This document shows positions 49,331-56,635 of a stretch of DNA of 64,000 nt, piece by piece; position 1 is the first letter of the stretch, and each line of letters begins with the position of its first letter. A program made the position numbers and the translations under genes. Source of the DNA: Candidatus Baltobacteraceae bacterium (GTDB lineage Bacteria; Vulcanimicrobiota; Vulcanimicrobiia; Vulcanimicrobiales; Vulcanimicrobiaceae); assembly GCA_036488875.1 (NCBI GenBank), contig DASXGW010000013.1:231281-295280 (forward strand). The letters are read 5' to 3'. The notes under the pieces were generated by a model, which had not been told where the DNA came from, did no database searches, and saw only the letters and a list, made by a program, of their open reading frames with translations.

Positions 49331-52044
49331 ACTTCCGCGTAAACGGTAAGCAGTACGCCGCGTCGCCGGCACCGGGGCAGTGTCTGCGCACGTTCGTGCG
49401 CGACCTCGGGTTTTTCGGCACGAAAAAGGGCTGCGACGGCGGCGACTGCGGGGCGTGCACGGTCTGGGTGGACGGCAAGCCCGTCCACAGTTGCCTCTAC
49501 CCTGCAGTTCGCGCCGACGGCAAGTCGGTCACGACGATCGAGGGCCTCGCCAGTCCCGATGGCACGCTGCATCCAATGCAGCAGGCGTTTCTAGACGCGC
49601 AGGCGTTTCAGTGCGGTTATTGCACCGCCGGTATGATCATGACGGGCGCGTCGCTGACCGACGAACAAAAGCACGACCTTCCGCGCGCGCTCAAGGGGAA
49701 TCTCTGCCGCTGCACCGGTTACGGTGCGATCCGCGACGCGTTCGCCGGACAAACGAACGTCAAACGCGACGACGCGGGCAAATCGCAAGGCGAGAGCGTG
49801 CCCAATCCGTTCGCGCGCGACATCGTGACGGGGCACGCGCGTTACACCAGCGACATTCCGCTGCCCGAGGGCATTTTGCACCTCAAGGTGCTGCGTTCGC
49901 CGCACGCGTACGCGCGCATTACGTCGATCGACAAGTCGAAAGCGCTCGGCGTGCCCGGCGTCGTCGACGTCTTTACGTGGGAAGACGTACCCCGCAAGCT
50001 CTTCACGACGGCCATTCACGAAGACAACCGCGTGGATCCCGACGATACCTACGTGCTCGACAACGTCGCGCGCTTCGTCGGCCAGCGCATCGCAGCGGTC
50101 GTCGCCGATACCGAAGCGGCTGCCGAGGAGGGCGTGCGCAAGCTCGAGGTAGGGTATGAAGTTCTCCCCGCCGTTTTCGATCCCGAAGAAGCGATGCTGC
50201 CCGGCGCGCCGCGCCTGCACGATAAGGGCGAGTTTTCCCGCGCAATGCATCCCGAGCAAAACATTTTTCTCGAACTGCACGGCGAGGTAGGTAACGTCGA
50301 AAGGGGCTTCGCAGCAGCCGACGCGATCTACGAAGACACGTACTTTGCTCCGCGCCAGCAGCACGTCCACCTCGAGACGATGCAGGCGATCAGCTGGCGG
50401 GGCGACGACGGCCGTTACCACATTCGCACCAGCGTCCAAGGCCCGTTTATCGTCAAGTCCAAGCTGTGCTTCATCTTCGGACTCAACCTGAGCGACGTGC
50501 ACGTTTTCTGCGAACGCGTGGGCGGCGGCTTTGGCGGCAAGCAAGACATGATGAGCGAGGATTTGCCGCTGCTCGCCACGCTCAAGACCGGACGTCCCGT
50601 GAAGTGGGAGTTCACCCGCGAAGAGCAGTTCATCGGCGCGACCACCAAACACCCCGTGAAGATTCACCTGAAGCTCGGCGCGAAAAAAGACGGCACGCTC
50701 ACGGCCATGCAATATCGCGTCGTTTCGAACACGGGCGCGTACGGAAATCACGGCGGCGAGACGCTTGCGAACGGCATGTCGGGCCCGTGGGCGCTCTACA
50801 AGTGTCCCAATAAAAAGGGCGACGGTTACGCCGTCTACACCAACACGCACTGCGGCGGCGGCTTCCGAGGATACGGCACGTCGCAAACGACCTTTGCAAT
50901 AGAATCCGCGATCGACGAGCTCGCACATTCCCTGGGCATCGATCCTATCGCAATGCGCCGCAAGAACATGGTGGGCGCCTACGACAACCTTCAAGCGGTG
51001 TTCGAGGAAGTGAGCGATCTCACGATCAGCAGCTACGGCTTGGATCAATGCGTCGATGCAATCGAGGACGGCTTGCGCAGCGGTCGAGGGAAGAAGAAGC
51101 CCGACGGCGAGCATTGGCTCGAGGGCAACGGCATGGCGATCACGATGCTCGACTGCGTGCCGCCCACGGAGCAGCGTTCCGGTTCCGAAATCGAGCTTCT
51201 CGAAAACGGAAGCTATCACTTCACCGTCGGATCGACGGAGATCGGCAATGGACTCGTCACGGCGCAGCAGCAGATCGTCGCACAGATCATGGGTTGCTCG
51301 ACCTCGCGCGTTTCGGTGCTCAACGCCGATACCGACAAAACGCCGTACGATAGCGGTACGTTTGCCAGCGTCGGCATGATGGTGCCGGCGAAGGCCGTCG
51401 AGCTCGCCGCAACAGCCCTTCGCGAAAAAATTCTCGGATATGCCAGCCGCGCGACCGGCGAAAAACTCGAGCACTGCCGCATCGAGGATGACCGCGTCAT
51501 TTGCGGCCGTCACAAGATGCCGCTCACCGAGCTTCGCGCCAAAGGCGTGCAAGAAGGGGTCGATTTCCGGGCGTTCCGCAAAGCGTACGGCGCACCGCGA
51601 ACCGTTTCGTTCATGGCGTACGGCGTTCGTCTTGCCGTGCATCGAATCACGGGCGAGATCGCGATCCTCTACAGCGCGCAGGCCGTCGATGCGGGCGTCG
51701 TCATGAATCCGCACCAGCTGCGCGGTCAGGTCGTGGGCGGCGTCGTAATGGGCATCGGCTATGCGCTGCAGGAGAAGATGGTGTACGATGCGGCCGGAGC
51801 GGTCGTCAATCCCACCTTGCGCAACTATCGTATACCTGCAATCGCCGACGCTCCCGAGACGGAGGTCTTCTTCGCGAACACCCACGACAAAATTGGTCCT
51901 CTGGGCACGAAGTCCGTCGCGGAGAATACCAACAACGCGATTCCGCCGGCCATCGGCAACGCGCTGCGTAATGCCACCGGCGTGCGCTTCACGTCACTCC
52001 CGTTTACCGAAGACCGAATCTTCGAAAAGCTTAGCGCGCGCTAG
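49327..52044 (+). CDS. Molybdenum hydroxylase: fused 2Fe-2S and molybdopterin subunits
   Basis: A 905-residue fusion of the small and large subunits of a xanthine dehydrogenase-family enzyme. The N-terminal ferredoxin has GCDGGDCGACTVWVDGKPVHSC (first cluster); the second cluster is FQCGYCTAGMI...GNLCRCTGY near 98-135. From about 155 to the end is the Mo-binding part: GGGFGGKQD, GGGFRGYGTSQ, and GPLGTKSVAENTNNAIPPAIGNAL carrying the catalytic Glu in AEN. No FAD domain is present, supplied instead by the previous gene. Substrate unknown (purines, aldehydes or aromatic N-heterocycles are all possible). XdhC and MobA-like genes converge on it. Confidence 0.93.
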   Translation: MNFRVNGKQYAASPAPGQCLRTFVRDLGFFGTKKGCDGGDCGACTVWVDGKPVHSCLYPAVRADGKSVTTIEGLASPDGTLHPMQQAFLDAQAFQCGYCTAGMIMTGASLTDEQKHDLPRALKGNLCRCTGYGAIRDAFAGQTNVKRDDAGKSQGESVPNPFARDIVTGHARYTSDIPLPEGILHLKVLRSPHAYARITSIDKSKALGVPGVVDVFTWEDVPRKLFTTAIHEDNRVDPDDTYVLDNVARFVGQRIAAVVADTEAAAEEGVRKLEVGYEVLPAVFDPEEAMLPGAPRLHDKGEFSRAMHPEQNIFLELHGEVGNVERGFAAADAIYEDTYFAPRQQHVHLETMQAISWRGDDGRYHIRTSVQGPFIVKSKLCFIFGLNLSDVHVFCERVGGGFGGKQDMMSEDLPLLATLKTGRPVKWEFTREEQFIGATTKHPVKIHLKLGAKKDGTLTAMQYRVVSNTGAYGNHGGETLANGMSGPWALYKCPNKKGDGYAVYTNTHCGGGFRGYGTSQTTFAIESAIDELAHSLGIDPIAMRRKNMVGAYDNLQAVFEEVSDLTISSYGLDQCVDAIEDGLRSGRGKKKPDGEHWLEGNGMAITMLDCVPPTEQRSGSEIELLENGSYHFTVGSTEIGNGLVTAQQQIVAQIMGCSTSRVSVLNADTDKTPYDSGTFASVGMMVPAKAVELAATALREKILGYASRATGEKLEHCRIEDDRVICGRHKMPLTELRAKGVQEGVDFRAFRKAYGAPRTVSFMAYGVRLAVHRITGEIAILYSAQAVDAGVVMNPHQLRGQVVGGVVMGIGYALQEKMVYDAAGAVVNPTLRNYRIPAIADAPETEVFFANTHDKIGPLGTKSVAENTNNAIPPAIGNALRNATGVRFTSLPFTEDRIFEKLSAR

Positions 52045-52948
52045 GTTGCGGTTGCGGGCCGCTGATGCGGCCCGACGTCTCGCGCAACGGTAGACCGCTG
52101 CGTCCGTTGAGGACGGTCAGCACCTCAGCGAGAATCGAACACGCCACTTGGCCGTTCGTCACCGCGCCGATGTCGAGGCCGGTCGGTCCCGCAATTCGAT
52201 CCAAGCTCGCGTCATCGTAGCCGTCCTGCGCGAGCACTTCGCGCCGGTAACGTTGGTTGCGCCGGCTTCCCAGCACTCCGATGTAAGCGACGTCGGTGTC
52301 GAGCGCGCAGCGAAGCGCCGGCAAATCGATCTTGGCGTCGTGCGAGACGACGACGATCGCATCGGCTTGCGGCAGCAACTCCGGCAGCGCGTCTTGCGGC
52401 CACGCCACCACGAGACGATCGACGTTCGGAAGCCGCTTCGACGTCGCAAACTCCGCTCGCGGATCGACGACGGTGACCGTGAAGTCCGCCGCTTGCGCCA
52501 GCGCCGAGAGTTGCGCGGCTAAATCCGTCGCTCCCACGACGAGCAACGACCGCTGCGCTGGAACGATGACTCCGTGACCGTCGCAATCGTATTCCACGTC
52601 TTCTAGTCCCTCCGCGATCCGTTGTGCGAGTGATTCGAACGCTGCGCCGGGCCTCCAAACAACGACAGTCATCGCTGCGCCGCAAGCAGAGCCGTCGAGC
52701 AGTTCGTCGGCGAGATCGAAATCGATCGTCCGCGCCCGACCGTCGCGCAAGGTCGCGCGCGCGGCTTCGACCAGCTCGCCCTCGTGACAACCCGCGCCGA
52801 CGTTACCGAGAAACGATCCGTCGGACGCGACGAGCAGCGACGTCCCAATGGGCGCAGGCGCGGCGTTGCGCGTCGAAACCAGCGTCGCGACCGCAAACGA
52901 GAACCCGTCGCGCAGGCGTGCAGCTATTTCGCGATAGACGTCACGCAC
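52031..52948 (-). CDS. xdhC: XdhC/CoxI-family molybdenum cofactor insertion protein
   Basis: A 305-residue protein. GTG 52948 is chosen as the start because it begins VRDVYREIAARL, overlaps the preceding MobA-like stop by 8 bp, and no homology lies upstream. The N-terminal XdhC_CoxI domain contains ATLVSTRNAAPAPIGTSLLV and NVGAGCHEGELVEAA with the conserved Cys. The C-terminal Rossmann domain contains LLVVGATDLAAQL, VVSHD and YIGVLGSRRNQ. XdhC sulfurates and inserts Moco into the hydroxylase, here the convergent gene at 49327. The usual GAGHV loop is GATDL, so cofactor binding may differ. Overlaps the oxidase gene by 14 bp. Confidence 0.88.
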   Translation of the reverse strand: MRDVYREIAARLRDGFSFAVATLVSTRNAAPAPIGTSLLVASDGSFLGNVGAGCHEGELVEAARATLRDGRARTIDFDLADELLDGSACGAAMTVVVWRPGAAFESLAQRIAEGLEDVEYDCDGHGVIVPAQRSLLVVGATDLAAQLSALAQAADFTVTVVDPRAEFATSKRLPNVDRLVVAWPQDALPELLPQADAIVVVSHDAKIDLPALRCALDTDVAYIGVLGSRRNQRYRREVLAQDGYDDASLDRIAGPTGLDIGAVTNGQVACSILAEVLTVLNGRSGLPLRETSGRISGPQPQPSAR

Positions 52949-53501
52949 GAAACGCCTCCCACTCCGCGGGAACGTCGAGATCGAGAAACGCCGACGCGCC
53001 AGTGCAGATCCACGTCGCACGAACCAGCGACGCGTCGTCGCGCGCGTGCCGCAAGGTATCGCCTTCGCGCAACGAGTCGACGACTGCCCGCGACCGCGCG
53101 GAGAAGAGTACCGGGTGACCTGGTACCCCGTCTGCGCGAACCGGAAAGGCCACGTCGATGCCGTCGCCGAGCAGCGCCTCGGTCTGCGCGATCGTCGCTT
53201 CGGTCATTGCCGGCATGTCGCCCAGCAGCACGCCGAACGGCTCGCTCGTGGGAACCGCGCTCAAACCAATGCGCAGAGAATGCGTCATTCCGCGTCGCGG
53301 TTCGTCGTTGGTCACGACCTCGGCGTGCGGCATCATCTCTGAGGCGAACGCGCGCAGCCGGGTCGGAACGACCAGGATCGTGCGTCGTTTGCCGAGCGCA
53401 TGAGCGATGCGTTCGAGCGGCGTCGTTTCGCCCAGGCGCGTCGTCGTTTTATCGAAGCCCATGCGCCCGGATTCGCCGGCCGCCAGCACGACGTAGTTCA
53501 C
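52941..53501 (-). CDS. mocA: MobA/MocA-like nucleotidyltransferase
   Basis: A 186-residue NTP transferase with the signature VVLAAGESGRMGFDKTTTRL (residues 4-23), LLGDMPAMTEATI near 92-104, and GHPVLFSARSR near 126. This is the MocA pattern: molybdopterin cytosine dinucleotide synthesis for xanthine dehydrogenase-type enzymes. MobA (guanylyl) and MocA (cytidylyl) are hard to separate by eye, but pairing with XdhC and a CoxL-type hydroxylase favours MocA. It is the first gene of a two-gene maturation operon. Confidence 0.85.
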   Translation of the reverse strand: MNYVVLAAGESGRMGFDKTTTRLGETTPLERIAHALGKRRTILVVPTRLRAFASEMMPHAEVVTNDEPRRGMTHSLRIGLSAVPTSEPFGVLLGDMPAMTEATIAQTEALLGDGIDVAFPVRADGVPGHPVLFSARSRAVVDSLREGDTLRHARDDASLVRATWICTGASAFLDLDVPAEWEAFRA

Positions 53502-53601
53502 GCCGCACGTTTACCCGGCGTCGAGCAAAATTCATCTCAGCGAACGCAAATGCGGGCGCCGGCAAGAAGGGGCTCGCGCTCGAGGGTCGGATTAGCACGC
53601 C

Positions 53602-54933
53602 ATGCGGACTCTTTTTGCGTTGGCGGCTATTGTTTTTTGTTGCGCAGCCGCTGCCGCCCCTTCGGACGTCGCGCAAATCCGTGCCCTGCGGCTTGAGAAC
53701 AACCGCGCTATCTTCGAGCGCGACGTCGCCGCGTTGCGCAAACCGTGGAAGGCGAATATACATCTTCTCGAAAGCGATGGAAGTGAGTGGACCGGTGCTG
53801 ATCAGTTGGCCAAAAGCTACGCCACCGTTGAGTTCAAGGACCCGAACTTCGTCGAGTACGTTCGCATTCCAACGAGTATCAGGATCGCCGCGAACGGCAA
53901 GCACGCGGCCGAGCGCGGGGAGTGGACGGCAATAAACAGGGCGCCCGAGCGAGTGCGGTCGGGCACGTATCTCGCATCCTGGGAGAAGACCGCCGGCACG
54001 TGGAAAATCGTTTACGAGGCCTACGTTGCGTTGGACTTCGTTCCGCAAAGCGTCGCGGACGTTTTACATCCGCTGGCCACGCTCCGCCTCGGCGGCACTC
54101 CGGATTGGCTTGCGGTCACGCCGGATTCCGTGTGGGTCGCAAACGACGCACTCAAATCGATTCAGCGCGTGGACCTCGCCGCGAACGCACTCGTCGCTCG
54201 TGTCAGGCTGCCGGCTGAACCATGTTCGGGGCTCGTCTTCGGATTCGGAAGTTTGTGGGTGCCGCTCTGCGGCTCGCATCCTTCGCTCGCACGCATCGAC
54301 CCCCGGCACAATACCGTAGCCGCGCTTCTTCCCATCGGGCCGGCCTTCTCCGAGGGAGGAATAACGGCGAGCGACGACAGCGTATGGCTGGTCGTCAACG
54401 ACGGCGTGCTGGCTCGTATCGATCCGGCGACGAATCGCATCCGCCAAACCGTAGCGGTTCCTCCGGGCTCCTATAATCCACTATTTGCCGACGGCATCGT
54501 TTGGGTTACCAGCGGTAAGCGCAACCTCTTGACGGGGGTCGATTCGGCCAGCGGAAAAATGGTATCGACCATTCCCGTAGGTCTCAAGCCACGTTTCCTC
54601 GCCGCCGGTGACGGGCTGGTATGGACGCTCAATCAAGGTGATGGCACGGTCAGTAAGGTTGACGCGCGTGCCAAACGTTTGATCGCAAACGTTCAAACGC
54701 TGATACCAGGCGGCGGTGGGGAGATAACTTACGGCGCAGGCGCGGCGTGGGCGACGATCGTCGGCGTTCCCTTGACGCAAATCGACTCCGCGACCAACGC
54801 GGTTCGCCACTGGGGCGGTCGTGGCGGGGACGCCGTCCGCTATGGCGCCGGTTCGATCTGGCTCACCGACTATCACGATGGCTTGTTGTGGCGATTCGCG
54901 GCGCCGCAAAAATCGAGCAGACCTGTCTTGTGA
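53602..54933 (+). CDS. Secreted SnoaL-like domain fused to beta-propeller
   Basis: A 443-residue exported protein (signal peptide in residues 1-18). Residues 20-145 look like a SnoaL/DUF4440 nuclear-transport-factor-2 fold (IRALRLENNRAIFERDVAAL...RGTYLASWEKTAGTWKIVYE-like order, with RGEWTAI). From about 153 to the end is a propeller: PDSVWVANDALKSIQRVDLA, GSLWVPLCGSHPSLARID, DSVWLVVNDGVLARIDPATN and GSIWLTDYHDGLLWRF. This region is collinear with the C-terminal half of the protein at 42504. The combination suggests domain shuffling of an unknown exported module. ATG 53602 follows no strong ribosome site. Confidence 0.75.
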   Translation: MRTLFALAAIVFCCAAAAAPSDVAQIRALRLENNRAIFERDVAALRKPWKANIHLLESDGSEWTGADQLAKSYATVEFKDPNFVEYVRIPTSIRIAANGKHAAERGEWTAINRAPERVRSGTYLASWEKTAGTWKIVYEAYVALDFVPQSVADVLHPLATLRLGGTPDWLAVTPDSVWVANDALKSIQRVDLAANALVARVRLPAEPCSGLVFGFGSLWVPLCGSHPSLARIDPRHNTVAALLPIGPAFSEGGITASDDSVWLVVNDGVLARIDPATNRIRQTVAVPPGSYNPLFADGIVWVTSGKRNLLTGVDSASGKMVSTIPVGLKPRFLAAGDGLVWTLNQGDGTVSKVDARAKRLIANVQTLIPGGGGEITYGAGAAWATIVGVPLTQIDSATNAVRHWGGRGGDAVRYGAGSIWLTDYHDGLLWRFAAPQKSSRPVL

Positions 54934-54975
54934 GGCGGCTAGGGGCGCGCTCGCCCGGCGTCCAAACACATCGTC

Positions 54976-55416
54976 GTGAACAAACATCGGCTTGTTTTGA
55001 TCTTGCTTTTATCTTTCGCACTGAGCGCATGCGGCAGCAGTCAGTCGCTCACGCCTGTGAACCCGAACGTCACCGCGTTGAACATGTCGGTTACGAATGC
55101 AACGGGCATCACCATAACGATGGCTCCGCAGACGCAGGACGACGTGTGCGTGAAGCGCGCTCCATCTCACGTGACGCTTGCGCCGAATCAGCGCTGGAAC
55201 GGCACGATCGCGCTCGATAAGTTATGTCCGGGGCAGCACTGGTCGTTCGGGGTCACGCTTACGAGCGGTTCGACCGTCGCCGCGAGCGCCGAGTGGGCGA
55301 AATCAAACGGTCAATGGAGGCTCTTCTATCTCACCAGCGAGCTGCTGTTAAAACCGAATAAGAACCAGGGCGGCATCTTCAACATCACGTTAGTGAAGGG
55401 CACCCCGCCGCGATGA
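54976..55416 (+). CDS. Hypothetical lipoprotein
   Basis: A 146-residue protein. The GTG start is followed by MNKHRLVLILLLSFALSAC, a classic lipoprotein signal with lipobox LSAC. The mature part (DDVCVKRAPSHVTLAPNQRWNGTIALDKLCPGQHWSFGVTL) is likely a small beta-sandwich with two Cys that may form a disulfide. No family is recognised. It lies 42 bp after the propeller gene and may be cotranscribed with it. Confidence 0.62.
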   Translation: MNKHRLVLILLLSFALSACGSSQSLTPVNPNVTALNMSVTNATGITITMAPQTQDDVCVKRAPSHVTLAPNQRWNGTIALDKLCPGQHWSFGVTLTSGSTVAASAEWAKSNGQWRLFYLTSELLLKPNKNQGGIFNITLVKGTPPR

Positions 55417-55451
55417 AGCGGTGCCGGTCCTTTTCTAAACTCGCGTCGCCG

Positions 55452-55479
55452 TTGACAATCACACTTTTCGTGTTAGACT
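55452..55479 (+). promoter_or_regulatory. Strong sigma-70-like promoter before a small ORF
   Basis: TTGACA is a consensus -35 box. A 16-bp spacer separates it from TAGACT (four of six -10 positions). The ATG of a 27-codon ORF follows within 10 bp, leaving almost no 5' leader. It is the clearest consensus-type promoter in the window. Confidence 0.7.
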
Positions 55480-55488
55480 AAGGTCGCT

Positions 55489-55572
55489 ATGCGTAAGCAG
55501 AGTTTAGAAAAACGATATTTGTGCGAGCCGAATTTCGACTGTCTCGTCGCGACGGGTATGGTCGTCACGTAA
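55489..55572 (+). CDS. 27-codon small ORF in a self-contained transcription unit
   Basis: The frame begins MRKQSLEKRYLCEPNFDC and ends VATGMVVT. It is bounded by a TTGACA promoter and a strong terminator 29 bp after the stop, giving a transcript of roughly 160 nt. The basic N-terminus, two Cys and the Y-x-x-x-P-x-F order faintly recall RiPP leader peptides, but no maturation enzyme is nearby. The RNA itself may be the product. No clear ribosome site is present ahead of the ATG (AAGG is 5 bp upstream). Confidence 0.45.
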   Translation: MRKQSLEKRYLCEPNFDCLVATGMVVT

Positions 55573-55600
55573 GTTCGAGCTATTTCTGCTGACGGATTCC

Positions 55601-55646
55601 CCGAGGGGATCGTAGCGGAAACGCTCGATCCCCTCGGTCTTTTTCT
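55601..55646 (+). terminator. Rho-independent terminator of the small unit
   Basis: CCGAGGGGATCGTAGCG, a GAAA tetraloop and CGCTCGATCCCCTCGG form a roughly 16-bp stem with one bulge, followed by TCTTTTT. It is by far the most stable hairpin-plus-T-tract in the region and ends just 13 bp before tRNA-Val. Confidence 0.85.
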
Positions 55647-55658
55647 GCAGTGTAGTTT

Positions 55659-55733
55659 CGGCGCTTAGATCAACGGGAGATCGCCTGTCTAACAAGCAGG
55701 TCGTCGCGTGTTCGACTCACGCAGCGCCGACCA
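55659..55733 (+). tRNA. tRNA-Val with anticodon AAC
   Basis: Acceptor CGGCGCT pairs with AGCGCCG; discriminator A; CCA is encoded, unlike tRNA-Pro at 4326. The D arm is GATC/GATC. Anticodon stem CCTGT/GCAGG (one T-G pair) encloses loop CTAACAA with anticodon AAC at 55691-55693. The T arm GCGTG/CACGC has loop TTCGACT. The CCTG-loop-GCAGG arm is very like bacterial tRNA-Val(TAC), whose loop is CTTACAA. A35, C36 and A73 agree with valine identity. An A at position 34 is rare in bacteria outside tRNA-Arg(ACG). Confidence 0.85.
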
Positions 55734-55739
55734 AATCAA

Positions 55740-55769
55740 GGGGTGCACCGTTTGGTGCGCCCCTTTTTT
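55740..55769 (+). terminator. Terminator downstream of tRNA-Val
   Basis: GGGGTGCACC, loop GTTT and GGTGCGCCCC form a 10-bp stem (one mismatch) followed by six T. It ends the tRNA transcript. Confidence 0.88.
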
Positions 55770-55787
55770 GCGGTAGGACCTGAAGCA

Positions 55788-56081
55788 ATGGCCGTTACGA
55801 CGTGCGACTGCCCAAACGCGAACTGTGAAGCGCCTCCCCACAAAGGGAGAGTGAACTGCACGACGCCCAAGCCGCCGATGTGGGAAGATGGTTCGCCGTT
55901 CGTTGAGACCCCGCCGGAAACGTGGGCGGATCCCAAGGCCTGGGCGCACATAGCCGAAGGTCTTGAGTGTCCCGCGTGCGACGCGGCGAATCCGTCGCAG
56001 CGAACTGAGGCGCAAGCGAACATCGATACCGGCGGCGTCACACCGGCATCGGTCCAGTCCAAAGAGGAGAGTCCCGGCTAA
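55788..56081 (+). CDS. Small Cys-rich hypothetical protein
   Basis: A 97-residue protein starting MAVTTCDCPNANCEAPPHKG. It has two clusters of cysteines (CDCPNANC near residues 6-13, CPACDAANPSQ near 62-72) that might bind zinc. It is otherwise hydrophilic and Pro-rich, and ends in a disordered tail. No family is known. Start ATG 55788 lies after a terminator and GAAGCA is a weak ribosome site. Coding potential is plausible from codon use but not proven. Confidence 0.4.
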   Translation: MAVTTCDCPNANCEAPPHKGRVNCTTPKPPMWEDGSPFVETPPETWADPKAWAHIAEGLECPACDAANPSQRTEAQANIDTGGVTPASVQSKEESPG

Positions 56082-56162
56082 ACGTACGGCGATTGCCGAC
56101 AAATGATTCAGAAGTTCTTCACGTCTTGGGAGTAGCCCTAAATGCGTGGAGGATTGACGGAT

Positions 56163-56585
56163 ATGAAGACCTTTGGCGTTTCACGTTCGACGGCGGCGTC
56201 GCCGCAGACGCTCTGGAGGCTCTGGGCCGACGCCAATAACTGGAGCGCGTGGAACTCGGGAATACGCTCCGCGCAGGTCGACGGGCCGATTTCCGACGGC
56301 GTCAGAGGCGTTATGACCACGAATCGCGGCAGCGTCCACGACGTAACGTTTCACAGCGTGATTGCAGGGCAAGGCTTCAGCCTCTCGATGGCGGGTCCGC
56401 CGCTGACCACGATCACGTTTTCGTGCGACATCGTACCCGACGGTCAGGGCAGCACGATCGCGCAGAACGTCGCGTTTGCCGGTCCGCTGGGCTTTCTCTT
56501 CGGTGCGATGATGGGCGCCGAAATGGCCAAGCACTTCGTGTCCGTGCTCGACGATCTCGCTCGTACCGCCGAAGCGCAGTCATAA
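56163..56585 (+). CDS. SRPBCC-family (START/Bet v1-like) protein
   Basis: A 140-residue protein. FGVSRSTAASPQTLWRLWADANNWSAWNSGIRSAQVDGP is the standard opening of polyketide-cyclase/dehydrase (SRPBCC) proteins, and the C-terminal long helix (FLFGAMMGAEMAKHFVSVLDDLARTAE) closes the pocket. It binds a hydrophobic ligand or acts in stress response; substrate unknown. ATG 56163 is preferred after GGAGG; an in-frame ATG at 56142 also exists. Confidence 0.85.
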   Translation: MKTFGVSRSTAASPQTLWRLWADANNWSAWNSGIRSAQVDGPISDGVRGVMTTNRGSVHDVTFHSVIAGQGFSLSMAGPPLTTITFSCDIVPDGQGSTIAQNVAFAGPLGFLFGAMMGAEMAKHFVSVLDDLARTAEAQS

Positions 56586-56616
56586 CTGATGGCATTTTGA
56601 GAGCCCATTTTCGTTA

Positions 56617-56634
56617 CACCTAGTATACTAGGTG
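56617..56634. promoter_or_regulatory. Perfect 18-bp palindrome next to a start codon
   Basis: CACCTAGTATACTAGGTG is its own reverse complement and ends 1 bp before ATG 56636. No ribosome site is present between them. The central TATACT resembles a -10 box at the right distance for a leaderless transcript, so the palindrome may be an operator (PadR-like sites are similar) over the promoter. Confidence 0.7.
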
Positions 56635-56635
56635 C

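Noticed and set aside
55489-55572. A lasso peptide precursor
   Set aside because: Leader-like Y and P are present, but no core follows and no lasso cyclase or protease is nearby. Kept only as an unexplained small ORF.
55659-55733. A tRNA-Asn(GTT) on the minus strand
   Set aside because: Reading the minus strand puts GTT in the loop, but TTCGA in the T loop, the encoded CCA and the T8/A9 positions fit only the plus strand.
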